A stretch of 41,551 nucleotides of DNA from JBCCTX01 sp964468435 (GCA_964468435.1 CAYXVE010000048.1:1-41551); one strand, 5' to 3'. Shown: positions 1 through 8,376, counted from the first letter of the stretch. The notes: generated by a model not told the origin, from the letters alone. Made by a program: numbers and translations.

Positions 1-143
1 TCTTCTTTTACAAAATCCATCTTATAATACCGTGCAGGGAGTCATCGACATATCTCTTTATCACAATGTGGTGTTTGATTATAAGTCATGTATATTAGGC
101 ACAGCCTCTCTCATCACTACAATACACAGATATATACCTACGT

Positions 144-151
144 TACGTTTG
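144..151 (+). promoter_or_regulatory. Bacteroidota-type -7 element (TACGTTTG)
   Basis: TACGTTTG matches the Bacteroidota housekeeping -7 consensus TAnnTTTG exactly. It lies about 80 bases before the first possible start of the secreted phosphatase-fold gene. No clear TTTG is visible at the expected -33 position, so the call rests on one element. The rest of bases 1-229 shows no coding region I can support on either strand. Confidence 0.35.
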
Positions 152-229
152 TTAATATTAAAGTAAAATGAAAAGAGTATCTATACGATGAGTTCACTCT
201 TTTGAGATCAATACCCTAATTTCCTGAGT

Positions 230-1177
230 ATGATAATTCTGATTTCTCACTCCCGCCATTCTATCAGGCTTTTCTTTCGTAAAACTTATATGGTCATAGC
301 CTTGATAGGTTTATTGTATATGCTAACATCATTTGTACATGCCCAGCCTCAATCTCTCAAAGTTATCGCTTACAATATCTGGAACGGCTTTGATGATGGA
401 ATAGATACTGCTCGCCATGCATTATTTATCGAGTGGGCTCAGAAACAAAATGCTGATGTAATGGCTTTACAGGAATTGAGAAGCTATACAGCCGAGCAAC
501 TACAGGAAGACGCCGAAAAATGGGGCCATCCTTACACCATCATCCTCAAGGAGGATGGATATCCTGTGGGGATCACTTCTCGGAAACCTATCCAACTGGT
601 TGAAAAAGTCAGGGAAGAGATGTGGCATGGAATGCTTCACGTAAAAACATATGATATAGATTTTTTTGTGGTGCACCTCAGCCCGGCCGATTTCGCGATC
701 CGCATGCGAGAAGCAGAAATTATTTCTCAGAAAGTCCAGGCTACTGATCGTGAAAAATTTCTCATTTTGGGAGATTTCAATGCACATTCTCCCATGGATG
801 CCGACCGTGATGCACTCAACAGTACACTCCTGAAGGTAACACGGGAAAGTGATGTAAATAATAAACAGCATAACAACCTGAGAGACGGTGAATTTGACTA
901 CAGCGTTATATCGACCTTTCTCGCTATTCCATCTATAGATATCTGTCATCGCAAAATGGCTATCCCAGACAGATATAGCTTTCCCGCACCTGTGGTGGTA
1001 GGTAAGTACTACTATGGTGACATCAATGTACTCAAGAACACGCATCGCCGTATTGACTATATCCTTGCAAGCCCATGGCTGTCGCAGCAGTGCCAGATGG
1101 CAACGATAGAACACAGTTACCATACGGATCGTATCTCCGATCATTACCCAGTGATTGCAACATTTGAATGGGAATGA
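230..1177 (+). CDS. Secreted endonuclease/exonuclease/phosphatase (EEP) family protein
   Basis: This is a metal-dependent phosphoesterase-fold protein of the DNase I / sphingomyelinase superfamily, probably exported. Visible family motifs are the N-terminal YNIWNG (Asn49), LQEL with the metal-binding Glu82, GDFNAHSP in the middle, and SDHYPVIATF near the C-terminus with the catalytic Asp-His pair. A hydrophobic segment ending in VHAQ at residues 21-39 looks like a Sec signal peptide. The start is uncertain: Met at 230 gives a basic N-terminal extension, and Met at 290 gives a compact signal peptide. Length (315 aa) is normal for the family. The substrate cannot be read from the sequence; it could be a nuclease, a phospholipase or an inositol-type phosphatase. 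The gene is single and converges on purD. Confidence 0.85.
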   Translation: MIILISHSRHSIRLFFRKTYMVIALIGLLYMLTSFVHAQPQSLKVIAYNIWNGFDDGIDTARHALFIEWAQKQNADVMALQELRSYTAEQLQEDAEKWGHPYTIILKEDGYPVGITSRKPIQLVEKVREEMWHGMLHVKTYDIDFFVVHLSPADFAIRMREAEIISQKVQATDREKFLILGDFNAHSPMDADRDALNSTLLKVTRESDVNNKQHNNLRDGEFDYSVISTFLAIPSIDICHRKMAIPDRYSFPAPVVVGKYYYGDINVLKNTHRRIDYILASPWLSQQCQMATIEHSYHTDRISDHYPVIATFEWE

Positions 1178-1304
1178 GATCAACAACGGAAATGCACAGC
1201 CTACTTGCAGTATTTTTCAAGTAAATAGAGTAATAAGATTCGTGTGATATTCCTTTACAGGATCAACTCCAATCACAGGTTAACCTATGGCTCTGGTCCT
1301 TACT

Positions 1305-2573
1305 CTAATAGTCCAACAGGTCCTTTCCTATATCTGTCCGATAATATTGACCTTCGAAGTAAATGTTGACTGCATTAGTGAGGGACTGGTGAACTGCCTG
1401 TTCGATATTTGCACCTAATGAGCTGATAGACACAACCCTGCCTCCATTAGTAAGCACCTGCTCTCCTTCTGCAATGGTGCCTGCGTGAAATGCCCAGGAG
1501 TTTTCCACTTTTTTGAGACCGGTGATTTCCATTCCCTTCTCATAAGGACCGGGGTAGCCTCCACTCACCAGTACTACAGTCGCACATATCTGTGGATCAA
1601 TATCCAACTGTTGCGCTTTGAGTGTACCGTTTGTAGTGGCTTCCAGCAGATCCAGCAGGTCATTATTTAGTCTGGGAATAATAACTTGTGTCTCTGGATC
1701 GCCCATACGAGCATTGTATTCCAGTACATAGGGGACTTTATCTTCGATCTTCAGTCCTATAAATATGAATCCCCGGTACCTTAGCCTCTCATTTTGCAAC
1801 CCTTCCAGCGTAGGTTGGACGATCGTTTTCTCAATGAGTGCTGTCATTTCTAAATCGATAAAAGGGGCAGGAGAAACCGCGCCCATACCACCTGTATTTA
1901 ATCCTGTATCTCCTTCTCCTACGCGTTTGTAATCCTTGGCTGTTGGAAGTAGTAAATAATCTTTGCCATCTGTCAGTATAAAGATGGATGCCTCCACGCC
2001 CTGCAAAAATTCCTCAATGATTACGGTTTTGCCGGAGTTGCCAAAGGCTTCACCCGATAACATATCCTTTACAGCTTTTACGGCTTCATCTTGGGTTTCA
2101 CAAATCAATACCCCTTTACCAGCAGCCAGTCCACTAGCCTTGACCACCACGGGAAGTGAATGGTTGCGAAGATAATTGAAAGCCTCATCTATCTGGTGAT
2201 CTTCAAATGTTTTGTACTTAGCAGTAGGGATATGATACTTTTCCATAAAATACTTGGAGAAGGCTTTGCTTCCCTCCAGTTGGGCTGCAGCTTTATTAGG
2301 GCCAATCACCTGAATGCCTTGGGCTTCAAAGTAATCGGCAATACCGACCACCAGTGGCTGCTCGGGGCCTACTACAACCATGTCGATATTTTCCTGAGCG
2401 ATCAGATGCTCCATCGCAGCAAAATCTGTAGGACTGATATCTACATTAGTGCCAACCTGAGCGGTTCCAGCATTTCCAGGAGCGATAAATAATGCTTCGC
2501 ATCGTGGTGATTGACTGATTTTCCAGGCGAGGGCATGCTCTCTGCCACCTCCCCCAACAAGTAACACTTTCAT
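1305..2573 (-). CDS. purD: Phosphoribosylamine--glycine ligase (GAR synthetase)
   Basis: It catalyses the second step of purine synthesis, joining phosphoribosylamine and glycine with ATP in the cytoplasm. The 422 aa length is typical of the monofunctional bacterial enzyme. The N-terminal signature VLLVGGGGREHALAWK (residues 3-18) is the GARS_N nucleotide-binding loop. A central ATP-grasp domain follows (about 100-295, with the glycine-rich ASGLAAGKGV loop), then a GARS_C domain. The family signature appears as RMGDPETQV, with Met where Leu or Phe is usual, a mild substitution. The gene is transcribed away from the ECF sigma gene across a 79-bp gap and is not in a pur cluster here, which is common in Bacteroidota. 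Confidence 0.97.
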   Translation of the reverse strand: MKVLLVGGGGREHALAWKISQSPRCEALFIAPGNAGTAQVGTNVDISPTDFAAMEHLIAQENIDMVVVGPEQPLVVGIADYFEAQGIQVIGPNKAAAQLEGSKAFSKYFMEKYHIPTAKYKTFEDHQIDEAFNYLRNHSLPVVVKASGLAAGKGVLICETQDEAVKAVKDMLSGEAFGNSGKTVIIEEFLQGVEASIFILTDGKDYLLLPTAKDYKRVGEGDTGLNTGGMGAVSPAPFIDLEMTALIEKTIVQPTLEGLQNERLRYRGFIFIGLKIEDKVPYVLEYNARMGDPETQVIIPRLNNDLLDLLEATTNGTLKAQQLDIDPQICATVVLVSGGYPGPYEKGMEITGLKKVENSWAFHAGTIAEGEQVLTNGGRVVSISSLGANIEQAVHQSLTNAVNIYFEGQYYRTDIGKDLLDY

Positions 2574-2652
2574 ATGGTAAACTTACGCAATAAAATACGA
2601 TGCAAAAGGGAATAAAATGCATTTTTACGTTGTCTAACCAGAAAAATAAAAG

Positions 2653-3213
2653 GTGACAACAGCGACAGTGCAGCGTGATGAGCATTTAATAGAACAGGTA
2701 CGGGAAGGTAATACAGAGGCTTTCAGGACGTTGGTAAAACGCTATGAAAACCGGGTAGCCCAGACCGTAAAAGGTATGCTAGGCGACTGCCCAGAGGCAG
2801 AAGATGTGGGTCAAGAGGTATTCATCCGGTTTTATAAAAAAATTGACCAATTTGAAGGAAACGCAGCCCTCAGTACCTATTTGACACGTATAGCAATCAA
2901 TCTTTCGCTAAATGCGTTGAAAAAAAGAAAACGCAGACAGTTGCTGGGACTAGAACAGAGAAAAGAACAATCAATGCCCGAAATATCAGACGAGGGGGAG
3001 TCCCTTTACAAGCGGGATATCAAAGAATGGGTACACCAGGCGCTTCAGCAGCTTGCACCTGGTTTCAAAAGTGTGATTATACTCAGACTCATTGAAGGAT
3101 ATAATACACAGGAGACCGCTCAGATACTGAACATTCCGGAAGGTACTGTACTATCACGTTTGGCACGGGCGCAAAAAAAAATGAAGGAAATATTAACAAA
3201 ATGGGAGTCATGA
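2653..3213 (+). CDS. ECF RNA polymerase sigma factor (sigma-70 family)
   Basis: This is an extracytoplasmic-function sigma factor that would direct RNA polymerase to a stress or envelope regulon. Region 2 spans about residues 9-100, with the core-binding motif EAEDVGQEVFIRFYKK and the DNA-melting segment STYLTRIAINLSLNALKKR. Region 4 spans about 125-180, with the helix-turn-helix NTQETAQILNIPEGTVLSRL. It starts at GTG (2653); the nearby ATG is out of frame, and region 2 begins so close to the N-terminus that a much later start would cut it. The stop overlaps the start of the next gene as ATGA (3210-3213), so sigma factor and partner are translationally coupled, the classical sigma/anti-sigma layout. 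Confidence 0.92.
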   Translation: MTTATVQRDEHLIEQVREGNTEAFRTLVKRYENRVAQTVKGMLGDCPEAEDVGQEVFIRFYKKIDQFEGNAALSTYLTRIAINLSLNALKKRKRRQLLGLEQRKEQSMPEISDEGESLYKRDIKEWVHQALQQLAPGFKSVIILRLIEGYNTQETAQILNIPEGTVLSRLARAQKKMKEILTKWES

Positions 3214-3629
3214 ATAAAGAATTATATCAATTATTACTACAGTCCCTGGATCAATCACTAACTCTGGCAGAGCAGAAACGCCTGGATGAAGGACTTCACA
3301 CTGCTGAAAATCTTCGCCAGGAAAAAGTAGAACTGGAACGTATCCGGCAAGAATTAGGGGATGTGAAATACCATTTTGATCCCTTTTTTGCTGGGAAAGT
3401 GATGAACCGTATTGAGCAGATGGAAAAGGGGACACAATCTCGGGGAAACGGATGGATTGTAGCTTTCAGACAGGTAGCGTTACCGGGTTTAGCTGTATTG
3501 ATACTGTTGCTAATAGTAACCTGGCTCTCAGAGGGATCGATTAGCCTTGAAGCGATGACTGGCATTTCCGATCTCTATCAGGAAGATGTCTTGGCACAAT
3601 ACAATACCTTTGACATCGACATTAAATAA
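3210..3629 (+). CDS. Putative membrane-anchored anti-sigma factor
   Basis: This is probably the regulator that holds the upstream ECF sigma factor at the membrane. The protein has a charged, helical N-terminal cytoplasmic part (about residues 1-80; LTLAEQKRLDEGL resembles the zinc-finger-less anti-sigma domains of Bacteroidota). One transmembrane helix follows at about 88-105 (PGLAVLILLLIVTWL), then a short periplasmic tail. I do not see the HxxxCxxC zinc motif, so it is not a ZAS-type anti-sigma factor. I chose ATG at 3210 because it overlaps the sigma stop as ATGA; an in-frame ATG at 3201 would add three residues. The function is inferred mainly from position and topology, since sequence similarity is weak. 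Confidence 0.7.
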   Translation: MNKELYQLLLQSLDQSLTLAEQKRLDEGLHTAENLRQEKVELERIRQELGDVKYHFDPFFAGKVMNRIEQMEKGTQSRGNGWIVAFRQVALPGLAVLILLLIVTWLSEGSISLEAMTGISDLYQEDVLAQYNTFDIDIK

Positions 3630-3653
3630 GCATATGACTACAATACAAAAGAT

Positions 3654-4061
3654 ATGAACTCTCCCATAAAGCCCATCATAATCCTGCTATTAACTTTAGT
3701 TATCGGCTTTGGACTGGGCATTTTCGCATCAGGATATTTTTTCAAACAACGTGTAGATCGATTCACCCGAGTAGCACGCAAAGAGGGCTTCATACGCCAC
3801 CATGTTGAAATCCTGGAAGCGACAGAAACTCAACAAAAAACACTCCGACCGATCCTGGAGAAGCACTACCAGGCACTGGAAGAACATCGCGATGCTATCC
3901 GGAATCAGATTGACAGTATGAGAAAAGATATCCAACCCTATCTTACAGATGAACAAATCGAAAAATTAAAAGAGCGAAAAAGGAGAAAGAGGCCAAGAAA
4001 AAACAGACCCCATGGACCCAATCCTCCTCTTCCACTGGGACCAGACTCTGCTATTTATTGA
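3654..4061 (+). CDS. CpxP/Spy-like membrane-anchored protein
   Basis: A small protein of 135 aa with one N-terminal transmembrane helix (about 7-28) and a highly charged helical domain outside. The segment ILEATETQQKTLRPILEKH followed by YLTDEQIEKLKERK resembles the LTxxQ repeat helices of periplasmic Spy/CpxP and heavy-metal-sensor proteins. The tail is basic and then proline-rich (KRPRKNRPHGPNPPLPLGP). It is the third gene after the ECF sigma and anti-sigma genes, 24 bp downstream, and a terminator follows at once. It may be an envelope-stress sensor or chaperone controlled with that pair. The assignment rests on the helical pattern and context. Confidence 0.65.
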   Translation: MNSPIKPIIILLLTLVIGFGLGIFASGYFFKQRVDRFTRVARKEGFIRHHVEILEATETQQKTLRPILEKHYQALEEHRDAIRNQIDSMRKDIQPYLTDEQIEKLKERKRRKRPRKNRPHGPNPPLPLGPDSAIY

Positions 4062-4069
4062 AAATAAAT

Positions 4070-4103
4070 GGGAGGAAGTTGATGTTTGAAACTTCTTCCC
4101 TTA
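4070..4103. terminator. Terminator hairpin between convergent genes
   Basis: Arms gggaggaagtt (4070-4080) and aacttcttccc (4090-4100) pair over 11 positions with one G-U wobble around a 9-base loop. The right arm is followed by a T-rich stretch, and the left flank is A-rich on the other strand. The position between the end of the sigma operon and the convergent chimeric ORF fits a terminator that could serve both strands. Confidence 0.75.
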
Positions 4104-4134
4104 ATTTATTCACGTAGCCCAAGGCACACCATTT

Positions 4135-4572
4135 CTACTTCGAAGCCAACTCCTTCCAGTAATTTTTACCCTTAACCTGAATGTTGTGTCCGGCCTCTCC
4201 CATGTGTCTAAGATTAATCTTTCCTTTGAAATTGATGAGCGTAAATTTACCTGGTTCGTCGGCAAATAGCACAAGCTCCCGTATCACGTCTCTTTTTTCC
4301 AATGCCATCAACCGTACTGTTGAGGGATAATTATAGATCACTATGAGTTCTTCATAATCTGAGTGAGTAATCTCACGTTTGATCCTCCGAATATCTGCAG
4401 GATTGATCATCCCTTTTTCTTCGTCGGTAGATATGCTCCTCAGATCTGTCAGGTTGTTGACCTGATCGCTGGCCTGTCGATTTTCATCGCTCCCCAGCAT
4501 CCGCAGGGCAAAGCGGTACAATTTGTCTCGAACTGGCAGTACGCGTTGTTGAAAGTCCGTGAGTAGGCTCAT
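4135..4572 (-). CDS. Chimeric ORF: ECF sigma N-terminus joined to DUF4252 C-terminus (probable deletion remnant)
   Basis: From Met at 4572 the product begins MSLLTDFQQRVLPVRDKLY followed by RFALRMLGSDE, which is the region 2.1 start of a Bacteroidota ECF sigma factor. The sigma similarity then stops. From about base 4464 the sequence continues as the C-terminal half of a DUF4252 protein, with DYEELIVIYN, RELVLFADEPGKFTLINFKG and a final WKELASK. DUF4252 genes commonly sit right after ECF sigma genes in this phylum. The simplest reading is therefore an in-frame deletion that joined two neighbours and lost most of sigma plus the signal peptide and first half of DUF4252. The frame stays open upstream to 4695, but those 41 residues match nothing I know. 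Either a remnant or a small cytoplasmic chimeric protein. Confidence 0.6.
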   Translation of the reverse strand: MSLLTDFQQRVLPVRDKLYRFALRMLGSDENRQASDQVNNLTDLRSISTDEEKGMINPADIRRIKREITHSDYEELIVIYNYPSTVRLMALEKRDVIRELVLFADEPGKFTLINFKGKINLRHMGEAGHNIQVKGKNYWKELASK

Positions 4573-4738
4573 ATCAACCGGGAGACGACTGGGCAATAGA
4601 AAAGCTACAAGGTGGAAAAGTTCTTTTATCTGATAGGGACGCAGACTAGACTGATTCATTAGACTGGTACTGCTCGTTTGTCTGTCCAAACGCACTGCAC
4701 ATCAATATGATCCGTCTAATCAGCGTCTGATTTAGTCT

Positions 4739-5512
4739 TTAAATCTGCGAATATGAACTTCGCTTCAAAAACTTGCGGATAATATGCGACACGGTATTTG
4801 CATACTCCTCCATGCTGCTCATTTTCTTCCAGTCTGGGTGATCGGAAAACTTCTGCCAGTTGGCATCTCGTTCTTCCATATCCTTGAAGTGTAGCATGTA
4901 AGTTAGATGAGGCATATTTTTCCCAGCTATGCATGAGCCAAAGAATACGGGATTAAGTCCAGTCTTGTAGAAGATATCCAGTTCACCTTCGTTGAACATT
5001 TTTACCTTTCTGCTAGCAGCATCCTCACTATAGCTTTCATAAATTCTCAGTTCAAATAATTCAGTCTCACTTCCAGGCATCTTCATCTGTGGAATACCTG
5101 AAAAAGCTTTGAGAAGATACGTATCGAAGCGTGAGTAAATAGCCTGAGGTACTTCATCGTATGATCCTTTTGCCTGCTGATAGGCTCCATCCTCTACCAA
5201 TTTTTGATCTGAATTGATAAAATGTTCTGCTGAAGGATAGGGGATCAGTACATAGACAACAGCAGGTTGAGGGATTGCGATCTCTTCAAAAACACCGATA
5301 CTGACTACTCCCTGTCGCTTCAACGCAGGAATGAGTGCTTTTTCCAGATATTCATCCAGGGGCCGCCGGCTGGTTCCAAATTTCAGGGTGTAAGTTCTTA
5401 GTTCATAGTACTCGGTGTCTGCTGCAGAAGCTCTTGCCTGAGAGGCTCCAGCCATCCCAACTGCCACCATGGTAGTAGCAGATGCTTTTTTAATAAATGA
5501 TCTTCGTTCCAT
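4739..5512 (-). CDS. NIPSNAP family protein with twin-arginine-like signal
   Basis: A secreted or periplasmic protein of 257 aa built from two ferredoxin-like NIPSNAP domains. The first starts at YYELRTYTLKFGT (about 35) and the second at FELRIYESYSEDAA (about 152). The paired E-L-R-x-Y motif is the family hallmark. The N-terminus MERRSFIKKAS, followed by a hydrophobic stretch and an ASQARAS cleavage region, resembles a Tat signal, though the hydrophobic core is short. The biochemical role of bacterial NIPSNAP proteins is not established. It is transcribed alone, divergent from the GIN-domain gene across 87 bp, with the chimeric sigma/DUF4252 ORF downstream on the same strand. Confidence 0.87.
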   Translation of the reverse strand: MERRSFIKKASATTMVAVGMAGASQARASAADTEYYELRTYTLKFGTSRRPLDEYLEKALIPALKRQGVVSIGVFEEIAIPQPAVVYVLIPYPSAEHFINSDQKLVEDGAYQQAKGSYDEVPQAIYSRFDTYLLKAFSGIPQMKMPGSETELFELRIYESYSEDAASRKVKMFNEGELDIFYKTGLNPVFFGSCIAGKNMPHLTYMLHFKDMEERDANWQKFSDHPDWKKMSSMEEYANTVSHIIRKFLKRSSYSQI

Positions 5513-5599
5513 AATTTTTTTTCTAAGTAAATAGTAGTGTGTTACAACTCTGTCTTAATATTACGGTCTTTAGAACAGTAACCCAAAACCAACATAAGC

Positions 5600-6298
5600 A
5601 TGAAAGGACAAATCTTCTTCATCTTCAGTTTTTTTCTGGCAATTTCTCAGGTGTATGTATCTGCACAGCAAGTAGATACACGCAATGTAAGTAGTTTTGA
5701 CGAAGTCAGTGTCAGTGGAAGCCTGGACGTATATCTCGAGCGCGGCAACAACGAGTCCGTGAGGATTGAGGTAAGGGGTATAGATCCCAGTGAGATTCGC
5801 ACAGAAGTGAGTGGTAGAAAGCTCAAAATTTACCGTCAAAACAGAATCAGATGGGGAGGTAACGTGAAGGGAAAAATCTATATAACTTACCGGAATCTCC
5901 AGGGTTTACAGAGTTCAGGATCTTCAGATATCTATGGAGATGGCCACATTGATGCAGACCGGTTCAAAATTGGTTGCAGTGGATCGGGTAATATTACATT
6001 GGATGACCTGAATGCTGAAGAACTGGATGTACATATTTCAGGCTCATCTGACATCCGACTGGTAGGAAGTGTAGGTTCTCAGGAACTTCACATTAGTGGA
6101 TCAGGGGATTATGATGCATTTGACCTGAAATGCGAAAAAACAACCATCAGCATCAGTGGATCGGGAAATGCAGATGTGGTGGCGCAAAAAAGTCTGAAGG
6201 TATCAGTCTCTGGTTCAGGAAATATAAGGTATATAGGCAATCCCGATTACCTGGACACTAGTTCCTCTGGGTCTGGTAGTATTAGGAAGGCCCATTAA
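5600..6298 (+). CDS. GIN domain (DUF2807) secreted protein
   Basis: Exported protein of 232 aa with a clear signal peptide (residues 1-22, ending VYVSAQQ). The body is one DUF2807 / putative auto-transporter adhesin head GIN domain. It consists of parallel beta-strand repeats marked by recurring SGSGD, SGSSDI and SGSGNI motifs (for example SSGSSDIYGDG, GCSGSGNITLDDL, HISGSSDIRLVG, SISGSGNADVV). Proteins of this type are very common in Bacteroidota; their role is unknown and surface or polysaccharide binding has only been proposed. The repeats are protein-level and diverged in DNA. The gene stands alone between the NIPSNAP and FAD-oxidoreductase genes. Confidence 0.9.
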   Translation: MKGQIFFIFSFFLAISQVYVSAQQVDTRNVSSFDEVSVSGSLDVYLERGNNESVRIEVRGIDPSEIRTEVSGRKLKIYRQNRIRWGGNVKGKIYITYRNLQGLQSSGSSDIYGDGHIDADRFKIGCSGSGNITLDDLNAEELDVHISGSSDIRLVGSVGSQELHISGSGDYDAFDLKCEKTTISISGSGNADVVAQKSLKVSVSGSGNIRYIGNPDYLDTSSSGSGSIRKAH

Positions 6299-6338
6299 AT
6301 AATCACAAATATCATTGCTGCTAGACCTTCTTTTCTCT

Positions 6339-6346
6339 TAATTTTG
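6339..6346 (+). promoter_or_regulatory. -7 element (TAATTTTG) directly before the oxidoreductase start
   Basis: TAATTTTG fits TAnnTTTG exactly and ends only 4 bases before the ATG at 6351. A partial -33 match (ATTG, ending at 6317) lies 21 bases upstream. If used, transcription would begin at or very near the start codon, giving a leaderless or nearly leaderless message. Confidence 0.4.
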
Positions 6347-6350
6347 AGGT

Positions 6351-7409
6351 ATGAACAAACATTACCTCATTTGGGGAGGAGGTTTGGCAGGAACCTTTCT
6401 GACATCTCGTCTGATACTTGCAGGGCAGAAAGTAACACTCATAGACGACCGCCTTCCCTACAGTGCATCTAGGGTAGCTGCTGGCCTGTTTAACGTCATC
6501 ACTGGCCGATTCGGTGCCAAATCCTGGATGGCAGATAAGTTGCTCGATGAGATCAAAGCCTATTTTCAGCTTCTACCCTTTCAACCTCTCAGTACTTTTC
6601 TCCACTATTCCCCTATCTATCGGCCTTTTAAGGAGATTGCCGAATACAATAAATGGACTGGTAGAGTCGGTGATCCAGAATATGCGCATCTGGTAGACTT
6701 TCAGGAAGAGCCGCTGTTGCCAGAAATCCTACACAATGAACACGGAGGCATCTTTATTAAGCCCTGTGGCTGGCTGGATACAACAAATTTCCTGCTAGGC
6801 ATGCAGCAGCTTTTGATCCGTCGCTATGGCATGGAGTATATCCCGCAAAGGGTAACCTACGACCAATTGGATATTCAGGAACGTATCCTAAATACGGATC
6901 TGGGTAAAATCCATTTTGATGACATCGTATTCTGCGAAGGATTTGCAGGCGCTGATAACCCCTACTTCCCCCAGGTAAGCATCATTCCCAATAAGGGCGA
7001 AATACTTCACATAGAGATTCCGGATGTAGAGTTTCCTTTTGTTCTCTCTCGTAAGGTCTACCTAATACCAATGACCCACCAACAATATCTGGTAGGCTCT
7101 ACCTATCAAAAAGATTTTGACCATCCCGATCCTACGCCCGAAGGACGTGAGGAGATCGAGTTTCATCTGAAAAAAGCCCTTAAGGTACCTTTTAAGGTGC
7201 TGGACCATGTAGCTGGCATTCGTCCTACCACCCCCAATCGGCGCATGATCCTGGGGACACATCCTGATCTCTCATACGTACATATATTTAGCGGACTAGG
7301 CACCAAAGGCGTGCTACAAGGACCTTATGGGTCCAGGCTCATGGTGGAAAAGTTACTGGGTAAGCCTGTGAATATCCCTGAAGAGGTGAAGGTAGCGCGA
7401 TTTGGGTGA
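6351..7409 (+). CDS. FAD-dependent oxidoreductase, D-amino-acid-oxidase (DAO) fold
   Basis: Flavoprotein of 352 aa in the DAO superfamily. The N-terminal dinucleotide-binding motif is YLIWGGGLAGTFLTSRLI (GxGxxG-type, residues 5-22) followed by VTLIDD, the acidic end of the second strand. ASRVAAGLFNVITGR after it resembles the SxxAAG flavin-contact segment. The C-terminus has the second FAD contact region, HVAGIRPTTPNRRMILG followed by the glycine-rich HIFSGLGTKGVLQGP. It is likely a cytoplasmic oxidase or dehydrogenase acting on an amine or amino acid. It lacks the tRNA-methylating domain of MnmC although the FAD part is similar, so the substrate is open. Monocistronic, followed by a long gene-free gap. 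Confidence 0.87.
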   Translation: MNKHYLIWGGGLAGTFLTSRLILAGQKVTLIDDRLPYSASRVAAGLFNVITGRFGAKSWMADKLLDEIKAYFQLLPFQPLSTFLHYSPIYRPFKEIAEYNKWTGRVGDPEYAHLVDFQEEPLLPEILHNEHGGIFIKPCGWLDTTNFLLGMQQLLIRRYGMEYIPQRVTYDQLDIQERILNTDLGKIHFDDIVFCEGFAGADNPYFPQVSIIPNKGEILHIEIPDVEFPFVLSRKVYLIPMTHQQYLVGSTYQKDFDHPDPTPEGREEIEFHLKKALKVPFKVLDHVAGIRPTTPNRRMILGTHPDLSYVHIFSGLGTKGVLQGPYGSRLMVEKLLGKPVNIPEEVKVARFG

Positions 7410-8376
7410 AACGCTAGTGCTTGTTTTTCCAAATTCCCATTTAGAAAATAATAGGTTCATTTTTCAACTATTTATTTAACCTTAATGATAAAAGACATGG
7501 CAGCCGAAAAAAATTCGTCAAGTGCGTTTTAGGTCATATGGAGGGCCTAATCACAAACCCAAGAATAAGAAGAATAAATACTCAGTATCATGGATGATCT
7601 TTTTTATTTTCAATACAGTAAGTACTCTCTGATTGCCACTACCAGAGAAAAGACGGCTGCCCATCATGGTATATGTATGCCTTGAATCCTTTCTCCATCC
7701 GTAACATGACTACTCGCAGTTTCAGAAACTGATCCAAACAGTACTGTAGCAGATACCCATGATAATTGGTCTAAAAGTAGATATAAAAAGTCCTGATCAA
7801 CGGTACCTGTGGAAATCTGGGGAGAATTGCACGCCCAAAAGCGATAGTCTTACAGCAAGAATTACGAAAAACAGGATTGTTAGGCCATTGGGTATTTTGA
7901 GCTTTTGTTTGCCCGATCGACACAAAGTAATCCCAACCTAAACAAACCCAATCGTCTATTATACATCTTGTGCGTGTATAATAGCGTTTTTATTCGTGAG
8001 TTCAATGTAGCATGAAAACGATCAATCATGTAAGAATTAATAATAAATAAAGGGATATTATTTGACCAAAACTTCCTTTTCATAAATAGTTATCTTAAAT
8101 GCATTATTAATAACATTGTATTGTGTGCAAAAATGATTATCTATAATATTGTACCATCATAAATGGTCAGTTATGGTATGCTGCTATATCTCAACCATAT
8201 CCACAGCCGGCTAGTGATTTTTCGCCAACTTCAGGATTTAATTATTCATGGAATATTAAACTTTTCTATGAAGTAATAAACATAAGTATCCTAGCGCCAA
8301 TTTTCACTGAGGATCATTGTTTTAAACCACAGAGAGAAAACTGTGAATATGTCTTTTAACATAAAATACGACTTTA
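7410..8376. other. Gene-free stretch before DUF1800 gene
   Basis: About 970 bases with no ORF I can support. The short frames at 7759-7941 (plus) and 7880-8083 (minus) overlap each other, lack recognisable motifs and have no family resemblance. The second half (from about 8000) is strongly AT-rich, as in promoter regions. One strong hairpin lies at 7956-7984. I found no convincing TAnnTTTG promoter for the DUF1800 gene. It may contain decayed coding sequence or an unrecognised RNA. Confidence 0.5.
7956..7984 (+). repeat. Perfect 10-bp inverted repeat with trailing T run
   Basis: Arms ctattataca (7956-7965) and tgtataatag (7975-7984) are perfect reverse complements around a 9-base loop, followed by cgttttta. 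This could be an AT-rich plus-strand terminator or an operator. The nearest plus-strand gene ends more than 540 bases earlier, so a terminator here would suit an unrecognised short transcript better than the oxidoreductase. Confidence 0.45.

Noticed and set aside
500..1186. A 228-codon minus-strand frame opposite the phosphatase-fold gene
   Set aside because: It lies wholly antisense to a gene with clear catalytic motifs and shows no domain or composition of its own.
5690..6290. Regular short repeats suggestive of a CRISPR or tandem-repeat array
   Set aside because: The repetition is SGSGD-type protein repeats of the GIN domain; the DNA copies are diverged and unevenly spaced.
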